In this document: positions 1-8,825 of the stretch, in pieces
Numbering within the stretch: position 1 is the first letter of the stretch
How the letters are laid out: each line of letters opens with the position of its first letter
DNA from: an uncultured Sphingobacteriales bacterium
GTDB lineage: Bacteria > Bacteroidota > Bacteroidia > Chitinophagales > Chitinophagaceae
Length of the DNA stretch: 33,818 bases
Reading direction: 5' to 3'
Assembly (NCBI GenBank): GCA_937991535.1
Contig: CALKHN010000068.1
Coordinates: 1 to 33,818, forward strand
Made by a program: the position numbers and the translations under genes
The notes under the pieces: model-generated
What the model was told of the DNA's origin: nothing
The model's input: the letters and a program-made list of their open reading frames with translations, nothing else
Databases searched by the model: none

Positions 1-1
1 A

Positions 2-271
2 TTACTCAACAAAACATCTCAGCCCGCCTTTCTTATTGACTTAATGAGCCGTGACGACTTTGCGGAAGCGCATATTCCGGGAGCGGTGAATATTCCTGTA
101 GAGGAATTAAAAGACCGCGTTTCAGAAATACCTGACGGCAGGAATATTATTGTTGCATGCAAAAAGGGACTAATGAAATCGGACATTGCATTGAAGCAGT
201 TGCATGAATTAGGATTTAGGAATGCAAAGAAACTGGAAGGAGGTACTATTGGGTGGTTTACCTGCAAATGA
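2..271 (+). CDS. Rhodanese-like domain protein, 3' part only
   Basis: The reading frame is open from the window edge and ends in TGA, giving 89 visible residues. The pattern is a single rhodanese fold: an 'FLIDLMSRDDF' strand, then 'HIPGAVNIP' (the conserved HIPGA motif), then 'VACKKGLMKSD', where Cys53 of the visible part is at the place of the sulfur-carrying catalytic cysteine. A terminal 'GGTIGWF' matches the family end (usually G-G...W). Rhodanese-like domains carry persulfide on this cysteine in sulfur transfer or cyanide detoxification. The usual iDvR motif reads IDLMS here, so the usual Arg is missing. The start lies outside the window, so I cannot tell a stand-alone rhodanese from the C-terminal domain of a larger protein. 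Confidence 0.8.
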   Translation, partial: LLNKTSQPAFLIDLMSRDDFAEAHIPGAVNIPVEELKDRVSEIPDGRNIIVACKKGLMKSDIALKQLHELGFRNAKKLEGGTIGWFTCK

Positions 272-459
272 ACCAGGTTGCTGTTGACGTCTGCGTGAAC
301 AGTTTCGGCTTTGAAACACTTTGAAACAATAGTAATCGCTATAAATAATTCTCCGCGAAAATCTTTTTAATCATTCCCATATCAGGGAGGGTGGGGAGGT
401 CAGGTAAGAATTAAAATAGTAAATAATCCTGCCATTATAATTTAGATGCTTATAAAGAG

Positions 460-498
460 AAACCGGAAAAGCCTCAATAATTTTAGCCTTTCCGGTTT
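460..498 (-). terminator. Hairpin 3' of tRNA-Glu, possible terminator
   Basis: A perfect 10-bp inverted repeat (AAACCGGAAA at 460-469 against TTTCCGGTTT at 489-498) with a 19-base loop lies immediately 3' of the tRNA on the minus strand, sharing one base with the encoded CCA. The sequence after it in the minus-strand direction (TCTCTTTATA) is only moderately U-rich. It may end tRNA transcription or guide 3' processing. Confidence 0.5.
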
Positions 499-572
499 GG
501 TAGCCCGTACGAGAATCGAACTCGTGATTCATCCGTGAAAGGGATGCGTCTTAACCCCTTGACCAACGGGCC
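498..572 (-). tRNA. tRNA-Glu (anticodon UUC), CCA encoded
   Basis: Read on the minus strand, the sequence folds as a full cloverleaf. The acceptor arms are GGCCCGT and ACGGGCT (one G-U pair at the first position), followed by discriminator A and an encoded CCA. The anticodon arm CATCC-CTTTCAC-GGATG presents TTC, and the T arm is ACGAG-TTCGATT-CTCGT. The TTC anticodon makes this tRNA-Glu. The body without CCA is 501-572 (72 nt). A consensus Bacteroidota promoter lies upstream at 591-623 and an inverted repeat directly follows the gene. It stands alone rather than in a tRNA cluster. Confidence 0.97.
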
Positions 573-590
573 TTATCAATTTTGGGAGTG

Positions 591-623
591 CAAAGATAAA
601 GTTACAGGCACATCCTTCCAAAA
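591..623 (-). promoter_or_regulatory. Promoter of tRNA-Glu
   Basis: On the minus strand there is a perfect -7 box TATCTTTG (591-598, fits TAnnTTTG) and a TTTTG -33 element (619-623), separated by 20 bases. This is the known sigma-A-type promoter layout of Bacteroidota. The predicted start point is about 10-15 bases ahead of the mature tRNA 5' end at 572. Confidence 0.7.
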
Positions 624-733
624 CTTTTTCATAAATAGTTTAATTCCGCTTCCAACCGCATTTTGAGGCTTTTTTTACATGCATAATATAACACAGTTCA
701 ATCATTTCTTCCCTGTTTATTGATTTCATGTCG

Positions 734-741
734 TAAATTTG
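734..741 (+). promoter_or_regulatory. -7 promoter box of gap
   Basis: TAAATTTG matches the Bacteroidota -7 consensus TAnnTTTG and lies 32 bases before the gap start codon. No clear TTTG element is seen at the expected -33 position, so the call rests on the -7 box and its placement. Confidence 0.45.
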
Positions 742-773
742 CATCTCATTTTAAAAAGCTAAACAATTGTACA

Positions 774-1787
774 ATGAGCACAGTTAAAGTTGCAATCAAC
801 GGTTTCGGAAGAATAGGACGGTTGGTGTACCGCCAGATATACAATATGGAAGGCATTGACGTGGTAGCTGTCAATGATTTAACCAGCCCCCAGGTGCTGG
901 CGCATTTGTTAAAATATGATACTGCACAGGGCCGCTTTAATGCCGACGTTAAAGCAACCGAAAATTCGATTACAGTTAATGGTGATGAAATTAAAATATA
1001 CGCGCAAAAAGATCCCGCACAAATTCCCTGGGGAACCCACCAGGTAGATGTGGTGCTGGAATGCACCGGCTTCTTTGCAGATAAAGACAAGGCTTCGGCA
1101 CACCTTACCGCAGGCGCTAAAAAAGTGGTGATATCCGCTCCCGCCACAGGCGATATCAAAACCATTGTATTCAATGTAAATCATGATATTTTAGACGGTA
1201 GCGAAACGGTGATCAGTTGCGCTTCATGCACTACCAACTGCCTGGCGCCCATGGCCGATACTTTAGACAAAAAGTTCGGCATCGTTTCGGCCTTAATGAC
1301 TACCATTCACGCCTACACGAATGATCAGAACACACAGGATGCCCCGCATCCCAAAGGTGATCTGCGCCGTGCCAGAGCCGCCGCACAAAATATTGTTCCC
1401 AACAGCACCGGTGCTGCAAAAGCGATTGGGCTGGTATTGCCGCAACTGAAAGGAAAGTTAGACGGTACCGCGCAGCGTGTTCCTGTTCTTACGGGATCAT
1501 TAACCGAATTAACCAGCATACTTGGTAAAAAAGTAACTGCCGACGAAGTAAATGCCGCTATGAAAGCAGCTTCCAATGAGTCGTACGGTTATAATGAAGA
1601 TGAAATTGTAAGCAGTGATATCATTGGTATGAGTTACGGCTCTCTTTTTGATGCTACGCAAACCAAGGTATTGTCTGTTGGCGATACGCAATTGGTGAAA
1701 ACGGTGAGCTGGTACGATAATGAAATGAGCTACGTGAGCCAGTTGGTGCGTACGGTTCATTATTTTGCCAAACTCATCAGCAAATAA
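774..1787 (+). CDS. gap: Glyceraldehyde-3-phosphate dehydrogenase, type I
   Basis: This enzyme oxidises glyceraldehyde 3-phosphate to 1,3-bisphosphoglycerate with NAD+ in glycolysis, and runs in reverse in gluconeogenesis. With the ATG at 774 the protein has 337 residues, the normal length of the family. It begins MSTVKVAINGFGRIGR, the typical N-terminal NAD-binding glycine motif. I prefer this start over one at 720, which would add 18 residues before the conserved N-terminus. The active-site segment ASCTTN holds catalytic Cys152, and the C-terminal SWYDNEMSY motif is intact. A -7 box lies 32 bases upstream. pgk follows 206 bases later on the same strand, the next step of the pathway. The acidic VAVND end of the second Rossmann strand suggests NAD rather than NADP preference (inference). 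Confidence 0.97.
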   Translation: MSTVKVAINGFGRIGRLVYRQIYNMEGIDVVAVNDLTSPQVLAHLLKYDTAQGRFNADVKATENSITVNGDEIKIYAQKDPAQIPWGTHQVDVVLECTGFFADKDKASAHLTAGAKKVVISAPATGDIKTIVFNVNHDILDGSETVISCASCTTNCLAPMADTLDKKFGIVSALMTTIHAYTNDQNTQDAPHPKGDLRRARAAAQNIVPNSTGAAKAIGLVLPQLKGKLDGTAQRVPVLTGSLTELTSILGKKVTADEVNAAMKAASNESYGYNEDEIVSSDIIGMSYGSLFDATQTKVLSVGDTQLVKTVSWYDNEMSYVSQLVRTVHYFAKLISK

Positions 1788-1972
1788 TATTTTTGTCTCC
1801 GGCAAACCGGTGATCATGGCGGCAGCATATGCAACGGGGCAGATGAAGTAGGATACGCATTGTATTTCGCCATGGTTTCTATATACCCTGTGTTTCAACA
1901 GCAAATCGCATCCCATCATATACCGGCAAAAATCCGCGTATATGCATCAGTTAACCGTAACTTTTCGGTTGG

Positions 1973-1980
1973 TATCTTTA
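1973..1980 (+). promoter_or_regulatory. Possible -7 box of pgk
   Basis: TATCTTTA differs from the Bacteroidota -7 consensus TAnnTTTG only in the last base. It lies 13 bases before the pgk ATG, which would leave a very short leader. No TTTG is seen at the -33 position. The 206-base gap after gap makes an own promoter for pgk plausible, but this site is weak. Confidence 0.25.
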
Positions 1981-1993
1981 AATTGTTTGTATT

Positions 1994-3193
1994 ATGTCTA
2001 AATTCTCTTCCTGTAATTTCAAAGATCAGAAGGCATTGGTTAGGGTTGATTTTAATGTTCCGCTCAATGATAGATTTGAAATTACAGACGATACCCGCAT
2101 GCGTGCAGCCGTGCCCACCATTAAAAAAATACTGAATGATGGGGGTATGGTCATATTAATGAGCCACCTGGGACGGCCAAAGGGAGGCCCCGAAGAAAAA
2201 TATTCATTAAAGCCACTCATCAAACATTTAAGCGATTTGTTAGGCGGCATAACCGTTTTATTTGCCAACGACTGTATTGGAGAACAGGCTTATACAACGG
2301 CTGGTATGATGAAACCCGGAGAAGTATTGCTCCTTGAAAATCTTCGTTTTTATAAAGAGGAGGAAGAGGGTGATGAGGCATTTGCAACAAAACTTGCCAA
2401 ACTTGCTGATATATATGTAAATGACGCTTTTGGAACGGCGCATCGTGCACATGCTTCAACGGCGGTGATCGCAAGGTTTTTCCCAGTTGAAAAAAGAATG
2501 TTCGGACTGCTGATGGAAGGAGAGGTGAAAAGTGCTGAAAGAGTGTTGCACAAGTCTGAGAAACCTTTTACCGCCATTATTGGTGGCGCCAAAGTTTCCG
2601 ATAAAATACTAATTATAGAAAATTTATTAAAGAAGGCCAATGATATCATTATCGGCGGCGGAATGGCATATACTTTTATTAAAGCGCAGGGTGGTAAAAT
2701 AGGCAATTCGCTCTGTGAAGAAGACCGCCTGGATATGGCAAATGAATTATTAAAAAAAGCGGCAGGCATGGGGGTAAATATTCATTTGCCTTCCGATTCT
2801 ATTATTGCCGATAAGTTTGATACCAATGCAAAAGTTTCTTCCGCCCCCAGTAACAATATTCCCGATGGCTGGTTGGGATTGGATATTGGTGAATTGGGGA
2901 GAAGCGAATTTGCCAATGTGATCAAAAAATCGAAAACGATCTTGTGGAATGGCCCCATGGGCGTTTTTGAAATGGAAAAGTTTCAGTTGGGTACCAAAGC
3001 CATCGCCGCAGCCGTAGCTGAGGCCACTGAAAATGGCGCTTATTCTTTGGTTGGCGGCGGCGATTCCGTAGCTGCTGTTAACCAGTTCGGATTTGCGGAT
3101 AAAGTGAGTTATGTATCTACCGGCGGTGGTGCTATGCTCGAATATTTTGAAGGAAAAACATTACCGGGTATTGCTGCCGTTTCGGCGTTGTGA
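1994..3193 (+). CDS. pgk: Phosphoglycerate kinase
   Basis: Transfers phosphate from 1,3-bisphosphoglycerate to ADP in glycolysis (cytosol). The 399-residue length is standard. N-domain substrate-binding motifs are clear: RVDFNVPL at residues 17-24 and SHLGRPKG at 57-64. The C-domain nucleotide-binding motifs GGAKVSDK (197-204) and GGGDS (354-358) are also intact, so both halves of the two-domain hinge enzyme are complete. It follows gap on the same strand and converges with lepA, whose stop codon is 115 bases downstream. No strong hairpin terminator separates the two converging genes; the gap holds an A/T-rich repeat that recurs near 18.85 kb. Confidence 0.98.
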   Translation: MSKFSSCNFKDQKALVRVDFNVPLNDRFEITDDTRMRAAVPTIKKILNDGGMVILMSHLGRPKGGPEEKYSLKPLIKHLSDLLGGITVLFANDCIGEQAYTTAGMMKPGEVLLLENLRFYKEEEEGDEAFATKLAKLADIYVNDAFGTAHRAHASTAVIARFFPVEKRMFGLLMEGEVKSAERVLHKSEKPFTAIIGGAKVSDKILIIENLLKKANDIIIGGGMAYTFIKAQGGKIGNSLCEEDRLDMANELLKKAAGMGVNIHLPSDSIIADKFDTNAKVSSAPSNNIPDGWLGLDIGELGRSEFANVIKKSKTILWNGPMGVFEMEKFQLGTKAIAAAVAEATENGAYSLVGGGDSVAAVNQFGFADKVSYVSTGGGAMLEYFEGKTLPGIAAVSAL

Positions 3194-3203
3194 TTTGAAG
3201 AAG

Positions 3204-3250
3204 TTTATGGTTTTTAGTTTTTTGTTTATGGTTGTATTTCATTCGGATTT
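3204..3250. repeat. Dispersed intergenic repeat, copy 1
   Basis: A 26-base stretch beginning TTTATGGTTTTTAG is identical to 18852-18877, and the similarity continues with a few changes through a shared TTCGGATTT. Both copies are intergenic and in the same orientation. Nothing coding is seen in it. Confidence 0.7.
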
Positions 3251-3308
3251 CGGACTTTAGGCTTCTGACTCTGAACAGCCCAATTACAAATTTTAAATTT
3301 CAAATACA

Positions 3309-5102
3309 TCAGTCTTCCAGTTTCAGCACGGCAAGAAAAGCTTCCTGCGGAATTTCTACGTTACCGATCTGGCGCATGCGTTTTTTGCCTTCTTTTTGTT
3401 TTTCTAATAATTTGCGTTTACGGCTGATATCGCCACCATAGCATTTTGCCGTAACATCTTTACGGATGGCCGAAATATTTTCACGGGCCAATATTTTGGC
3501 GCCAATAGCTGCCTGTATGGCTATCTGAAATTGCTGGCGCGGAACCAGTTCCTTTAATTTTTCGCAAAGCTTTCTTCCAAAATCCTGCCCTTTACTGCGA
3601 TGGATCAATGCGCTTAAAGCATCTACTTTATCACCGTTAAGCAATATATCCATCTTTACAATATCCGCTTCCCTGTAACCGATGGGATGATAATCGAAAG
3701 AAGCATAGCCACGGGTTTGGCTTTTTAATTTATCGTAAAAGTCAAATACAATTTCGGTAAGCGGCATTTCAAATACCAGTTCCACACGGGTAGTGGTAAG
3801 GTAACTCTGGTTAACGAGCATGCCTCTTTTGCCGAGGCATAGGGTCATTATATTACCAATATATTCAGGTTTGGTGATGATCTGTGCTTTAATAAAGGGC
3901 TCTTCAATTCGTTCCGTTTTTACAGGATCCGGAAATTCGGTAGGATTATTTACAATAACCTTTTCTCCTTTGGTGGTATAGGCAATAAAACTTACGTTAG
4001 GTACAGTGGTGATTACCGTTTGATTGAATTCCCGTTCCAGACGCTCCTGGATGATTTCCATATGCAGCAGTCCCAAAAATCCGCAGCGGAAACCAAATCC
4101 CAAAGCCTGTGATGTTTCCAGTTCAAATGTAAGCGATGCGTCATTGAGCTGCAGCTTATCCATACAATCTCTTAATTCCTCGAACTCATCTGTATTTACA
4201 GGAAAAATGCCTGCAAATACCATGGGCTTTACTTCCTGGAAGCCTTTAATTATTTCCTGCGTTGGATTAATGGACGTAGTGATGGTGTCACCTACTTTTA
4301 CCTCCTTCGCATTTTTGATGCCTGTAATGATATAGCCCACATCTCCACATTTCACTTCTGCTTTTTCTGTCATCTTTAACTTTAATATCCCTATTTCATC
4401 GGCTTCATATTCCTGGTTGGTGGAAACAAACTTTACTTTATCGCCTTTTTTAATGGAGCCGTTCAATATGCGGTAATACACGATAATTCCCCTGAAGCTG
4501 TTGAAAACGCTATCGAAGATCAACGCCTGCAAAGGAGCGTTGGGGTTGCCTTTTGGAGGAGGTATCCTGTTTACGATTGCATCCAGAACACCATCCACGC
4601 CTATGCCGGTGCGGCCGCTCGCCAGCAGGATGTCTTCCGGCTTGCAGCCTATCAGCTCAATGATCTGGTCCTTAACTTCTTCGATCATTGCGCCATCCAT
4701 ATCTATTTTATTAATAACAGGGATGATCTCCAGGTCGTTATCAATGGCAAGATAAAGGTTGCTGATGGTTTGGGCTTGTATGCCCTGCGTAGCGTCTACC
4801 AAAAGCAACGCACCTTCACAGGCAGCCAGTGCCCGGCTTACTTCATAGCTAAAGTCAACATGCCCGGGTGTATCAATGAGATTGAGCGTATATTCTTCAC
4901 CGTTAGGTTGCTTATAATCAATCTGGATAGCATGGCTCTTGATGGTAATGCCTTTTTCGCGCTCCAGGTCCATATTATCTAAAACCTGGTCCATCATATC
5001 GCGGTCGCTGACTGTATGGGTAACCTGCAAAAGCCGGTCGGCCAGGGTGCTTTTCCCGTGGTCAATATGTGCTATTATACAAAAATTCCGAATATGCTTC
5101 AT
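3309..5102 (-). CDS. lepA: Elongation factor 4 (LepA), ribosome-associated GTPase
   Basis: LepA binds the ribosome and acts in translation initiation/elongation quality or 30S maturation under stress. The 597-residue product has the standard length. GTPase motifs are complete: AHIDHGKST (11-19, P-loop), DTPGH (77-81) and NKID (131-134). The body shows EF-G-like domains, and the C-terminus has the LepA-specific arginine- and lysine-rich tail ('GGDISRKRKLLEKQKEGKKRM' region; the last strand ends in AVLKLED). The start is supported by AAGGGAG (5111-5117) eight bases before the ATG. A promoter with consensus -7 box sits at 5152-5182. It is transcribed towards pgk and is not in an operon with its neighbours. 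Confidence 0.98.
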   Translation of the reverse strand: MKHIRNFCIIAHIDHGKSTLADRLLQVTHTVSDRDMMDQVLDNMDLEREKGITIKSHAIQIDYKQPNGEEYTLNLIDTPGHVDFSYEVSRALAACEGALLLVDATQGIQAQTISNLYLAIDNDLEIIPVINKIDMDGAMIEEVKDQIIELIGCKPEDILLASGRTGIGVDGVLDAIVNRIPPPKGNPNAPLQALIFDSVFNSFRGIIVYYRILNGSIKKGDKVKFVSTNQEYEADEIGILKLKMTEKAEVKCGDVGYIITGIKNAKEVKVGDTITTSINPTQEIIKGFQEVKPMVFAGIFPVNTDEFEELRDCMDKLQLNDASLTFELETSQALGFGFRCGFLGLLHMEIIQERLEREFNQTVITTVPNVSFIAYTTKGEKVIVNNPTEFPDPVKTERIEEPFIKAQIITKPEYIGNIMTLCLGKRGMLVNQSYLTTTRVELVFEMPLTEIVFDFYDKLKSQTRGYASFDYHPIGYREADIVKMDILLNGDKVDALSALIHRSKGQDFGRKLCEKLKELVPRQQFQIAIQAAIGAKILARENISAIRKDVTAKCYGGDISRKRKLLEKQKEGKKRMRQIGNVEIPQEAFLAVLKLED

Positions 5103-5110
5103 GTATCCTG

Positions 5111-5117
5111 CTCCCTT
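5111..5117 (-). promoter_or_regulatory. Shine-Dalgarno site of lepA
   Basis: AAGGGAG on the minus strand, with an 8-base spacer to the ATG at 5102. Clear anti-16S complementarity is uncommon in this window, and it fixes the lepA start. Confidence 0.6.
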
Positions 5118-5151
5118 AAAGAGGAACTCCTTTTTTGTTTTTTTGAACGGG

Positions 5152-5182
5152 CAAAGGTAGGTGATTTGGATATCAATTTAAA
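5152..5182 (-). promoter_or_regulatory. Promoter of lepA
   Basis: Minus-strand -7 box TACCTTTG (5152-5159) fits TAnnTTTG exactly. A TTTA (5179-5182), one base off TTTG, lies 19 bases upstream. The predicted leader of about 45 bases contains a run of A and the Shine-Dalgarno site. Confidence 0.6.
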
Positions 5183-5258
5183 GCGGAGTTTGAAAGGGTG
5201 CATTTCCTGTTGTCATCGGTTGCTGCACCCCAAACTGTGCGGTACTGACTACGGGAAT

Positions 5259-8200
5259 TTAGTGGATCACACTAATGCCCATTGTATCGCCGGTAGATAA
5301 ACGTAAAAAGTACATTCCTGATGCAAGTCCGTGAACGGAAATTCTTTCAGACGCACTGTTGAGTATGCCCTGTTTTATTGTTTTGCCGGAAGCATCAGCC
5401 AGTATCCATTTCACTGCCCCCCCCGGCTTTTGTTTTAAGCGAATGAAAAATTCATCTTTTGCCGGGTTAGGAGCAACGGTAATGCCATTTTGCTGCCTGT
5501 TTTTAAGCAGTACGATATTTGAATACCGCCATGTTCCTGAAATTTCCTGCCACTTTACACGATACAAATAAACAGGTGCTTCAATATTTTTATCGTGAAA
5601 GGTAAACTGTTGTTCTCCTGTTGTTGCGGCAAAAATGTGGGTGTCTATGGTATTCCACGTGCCGTTGTCGGGATTTTTACGGTCGAGGTGATAGTCAGCC
5701 GTTTCATTGTCATTTTCCACTTTCAGGTTCAGCACATTACGGTTTCCGGCGGGATCGGCATAGCCGGAGAAAGACACCAATTCGATGGGCAGGATCACTT
5801 CATTGCTTTTAATAAGGGCAATTTCTGCAGGTAAACCATCGGCAGGGTTGAACTGGACAATGGTTTGGGTGGCTTCCGCTGATATTACGTAGGCATATTT
5901 TGAAGGTAAACCGGGAATTTTTGACCATTTGCCATAGAGCGTTAAGGTAATGGGAACCGCTGTACTTACATTGTTTACCAGGTTTAAATCGGGATTCACC
6001 AGGGAAATGCGAAGGGTGTCTACATTGATCTGCATCATGGCAATACAGGGTACATCATTTCCCTTTAAAATATCGTTGGAAACCAGGTTGTCATTGGGCA
6101 GGAAAAGGCTGAAGCCTGTAACGGCGCTTGCGTTTTCGCGGATGATATGAGCGGCCGTATCCTGCTGCAGGATATCAAAGGCACGGGTTGATGAAGACTG
6201 CATATCAGCGGCAAAAGCAATCATATCATTATCTGTAGTATTGGGTGCAATAACGTATGCGTACTTTGCACTTACCGGTGCATTGCCATGATCTATATAA
6301 GCATTGGCAAAATTAGCCGTAGTAGTGGCGGCTGAACCCGACTGGTCGGGGCTGGTTTGAGATTGTCTTTCCACATGTACGGTATTGCCGGGCATTACGT
6401 AATAACCTGTTTTATAGGCATCAATAAGCCAATGAGCATCTGTTTTAGAAAGATTATCCGATTGGGAAATCCCTGTTTTGGCAGAGCCGTCTACTACTGT
6501 TGGCGTTCCGGTGGAAGGTAAAGTACCCTGGAACAGCGTGGTAATTGTTTTGTGTGTGCCGTCATTGTTGTTGATATTGCTGCCCAGGCATACGATTTTA
6601 TCGCCGAAACAAAAATAGGATTTACGGAAAACAAAACTTGGATTGTGCGAAGTACCGCTTACAGAAGGTTGCTTAAAGTTCAATGCAAACATACCATAAT
6701 CACCATGCAGGTCGGACATAATTATATCGGAAGGTGCATTAGGGACGGGGGGCCCAAACTTTACCCCACCCGAAAAGTTGAGCGCATTCTTTTCCGCCAC
6801 ATAGGCTAATTTAGAAGGGACCATCAAATCAGTAAAAGGTAAAAGAATGGAAGTGGTTCCCGGCGCTTTATTCCAATCCCACCCCGTAGCACTTAATCCG
6901 CTCGCTAAAAGACCTCCGGGGTACATTACCTCCACTGCACCATAGGCCTGGTACCTGCCATAGCGGTTGGCCCCTGTGGAGATTTCGGTTCCCCAGAAAT
7001 AGTTATTAACGCCTTTTATGGTGGCAGCCCAATTTTCCCTTCTGTACATTGACAGCGGGCTGTAGTTCATTTGCCAGAAGCCGGAAGGGAAGGGCTCTGC
7101 CTCAATACCGGAGGGAGGTCTGTCTGTGCCGTATAACCGGGTGCGCATGCCCGCAACAATTTCATCTATAGGCGTATTCATTATTTCTCCGCCTACCTGT
7201 GCCATTCGGGTGAAAAATCCTCCTGAAAAAGTTATAGGCGTAAAAAAAGGATGTCTTCCGCTAAGTCCGTTTGCATATTGTATTGTATTGCACATCAGGT
7301 ACTGTGCATATACCACTTTTCGTAAATTTTTATATGCTTCAGCATCTATCAGAAAGTCGGTGCCCCTGAATAAATATAGCGCAGGATCAACAATGGCCTG
7401 GAAAGAATACGCGTAAGCATTGTAATGTCCATAATGGTGAAAGGTAGTTCCATCGGGCTTCATACCATCGGTGTTTCCTTTTTGATTTTTTAAAAACCTT
7501 TCGATATATAATTTAAAGCGGTAAAGGTCCTGAACGGCATGAGCGTCGTCCGGACTGAATAAAATAACGCATAAAAAAGCGTCCTGCAATACATATAAGT
7601 TGTCTTCATCAAAAAGTCCATTTGAATTTTCGTTCCAGCCCATGTTTATGCCCATGCTCCATTTCAGCCAATCCCATATCTTGTATCTTAAATCTTCATC
7701 AATAAAATCTTCGGCATTAATCAGCGCTTTGTAAAAGAGCATGTCATCATAACCCCAGGAACTTCCGGCAAACCACCTGCCACTGCCGCCCGCAATACCG
7801 TTATCCAGCATCAGTTTCAGAATGTTAATGGCTTTATCCCTGCTATCGGTATTGTTGTTGTGTATATAACTCCTGGTAAAATGGGCGAACATGGTATCAA
7901 TCTCCGATAAATCAGAAATGTCTTTCCCCTTAATAAGGTTACCGTCAAGTACTATGTTGTAGGAAGCGTATTTTGCATTGGCATCACTTAATTCCGATGC
8001 AGAAGGTGCAGTTCCCCTGTCAATAACTTTAATACGCCCACGGATAAGGTTCAGGTCGGCGATTTCTTTTGCGGTAGGCACACCCAATGGAATCGTTGGG
8101 CTAAGCGTATCCATTTGATGGAAAAAATCACTTGAATAATAGGGCTCAGAGGCTAATGCAGCTAAATCGGGCATCTGTCTGTCCGCATATTTCATCTCGG

Positions 8201-8825
8201 AAGTACGCATGTACTGCATATTGTCAATGAATATGGCGCCGCTGCCCGATAGTGGGGCAAGGATATGGATCTGCACAACATTCCACCAGTATTTGTCGTA
8301 GGCAACAAGTTCTTTTATCATATCATGACGATAGCTGCGCTGCAGTTTCCTCCAGCCCTCATAGTTGATGTTAAACCGGAACCGGAATTGGTAGATATCC
8401 CTTTTGCTCAGAAATTTTACATCGAATGTATCGGGAGAAGGGGTTTCATTGTGCGCCCACATCTCAAAATGATTTTGTCCCCAAATCAATAAATTTTCAT
8501 TAATATATTGTTGTTCCGCGGCGCTGAGGTCAATAACAAGCGTGTCACCTGCCGTCCAGTCCCATCTTAATGATTGAGTTCCCAGGCGGTAATGCCGGTC
8601 GCTTATAGAAAGTATTCCTTTTTTTGCAGTATAATTTGAAGGTACAGTTCCTTCCAGGTTGGGTTGAGTATAACCAACTGCGCATGTTAATAATATGAAC
8701 AGCCCTGTAAGAATCATTTTATTTATCTGCAGGCTGGCATAGCGAATTTTATATAATGGCAATATTTTTTCTGTTGCAGATCTTTTTAAAAAACAGCAAT
8801 AGAGGTTAGGGGTGATTTTTTGCAT
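5259..8825 (-). CDS. Secreted polysaccharide lyase family 8 (chondroitin/hyaluronan-lyase type) with T9SS tail
   Basis: PL8 enzymes cleave uronate-containing polysaccharides (chondroitin sulfate, hyaluronan, xanthan) by beta-elimination. The 1188-residue protein has an N-terminal beta-sandwich (about 55-210), an alpha/alpha toroid, and beta-sheet domains. Catalytic residues of chondroitin ABC lyase can be matched by spacing: His464 and Tyr471 in HHYGHYNAY, Arg524 in LSGRHPF, and probably Glu614 shortly before NRYGRYQ. The last 75 residues (VAPNPAKDEFF... GLASGMYFLRL) are a type A T9SS sorting domain, so export is to the surface or medium. The start is uncertain: the ATG at 8825 has a strong AGAAAGGAG at 11-base spacing but gives a 36-residue extension before the hydrophobic signal; the ATG at 8717 (MILTGLFILL) starts at the signal itself. 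No sulfatase, unsaturated glucuronyl hydrolase or SusCD pair adjoins it. Substrate is not fixed by sequence. Confidence 0.88.
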   Translation of the reverse strand: MQKITPNLYCCFLKRSATEKILPLYKIRYASLQINKMILTGLFILLTCAVGYTQPNLEGTVPSNYTAKKGILSISDRHYRLGTQSLRWDWTAGDTLVIDLSAAEQQYINENLLIWGQNHFEMWAHNETPSPDTFDVKFLSKRDIYQFRFRFNINYEGWRKLQRSYRHDMIKELVAYDKYWWNVVQIHILAPLSGSGAIFIDNMQYMRTSEMKYADRQMPDLAALASEPYYSSDFFHQMDTLSPTIPLGVPTAKEIADLNLIRGRIKVIDRGTAPSASELSDANAKYASYNIVLDGNLIKGKDISDLSEIDTMFAHFTRSYIHNNNTDSRDKAINILKLMLDNGIAGGSGRWFAGSSWGYDDMLFYKALINAEDFIDEDLRYKIWDWLKWSMGINMGWNENSNGLFDEDNLYVLQDAFLCVILFSPDDAHAVQDLYRFKLYIERFLKNQKGNTDGMKPDGTTFHHYGHYNAYAYSFQAIVDPALYLFRGTDFLIDAEAYKNLRKVVYAQYLMCNTIQYANGLSGRHPFFTPITFSGGFFTRMAQVGGEIMNTPIDEIVAGMRTRLYGTDRPPSGIEAEPFPSGFWQMNYSPLSMYRRENWAATIKGVNNYFWGTEISTGANRYGRYQAYGAVEVMYPGGLLASGLSATGWDWNKAPGTTSILLPFTDLMVPSKLAYVAEKNALNFSGGVKFGPPVPNAPSDIIMSDLHGDYGMFALNFKQPSVSGTSHNPSFVFRKSYFCFGDKIVCLGSNINNNDGTHKTITTLFQGTLPSTGTPTVVDGSAKTGISQSDNLSKTDAHWLIDAYKTGYYVMPGNTVHVERQSQTSPDQSGSAATTTANFANAYIDHGNAPVSAKYAYVIAPNTTDNDMIAFAADMQSSSTRAFDILQQDTAAHIIRENASAVTGFSLFLPNDNLVSNDILKGNDVPCIAMMQINVDTLRISLVNPDLNLVNNVSTAVPITLTLYGKWSKIPGLPSKYAYVISAEATQTIVQFNPADGLPAEIALIKSNEVILPIELVSFSGYADPAGNRNVLNLKVENDNETADYHLDRKNPDNGTWNTIDTHIFAATTGEQQFTFHDKNIEAPVYLYRVKWQEISGTWRYSNIVLLKNRQQNGITVAPNPAKDEFFIRLKQKPGGAVKWILADASGKTIKQGILNSASERISVHGLASGMYFLRLSTGDTMGISVIH

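Noticed and set aside
1788..1815. CCGG-CAAA-CCGG hairpin after gap
   Set aside because: Only four base pairs and no U tract follow, too weak for a terminator call.
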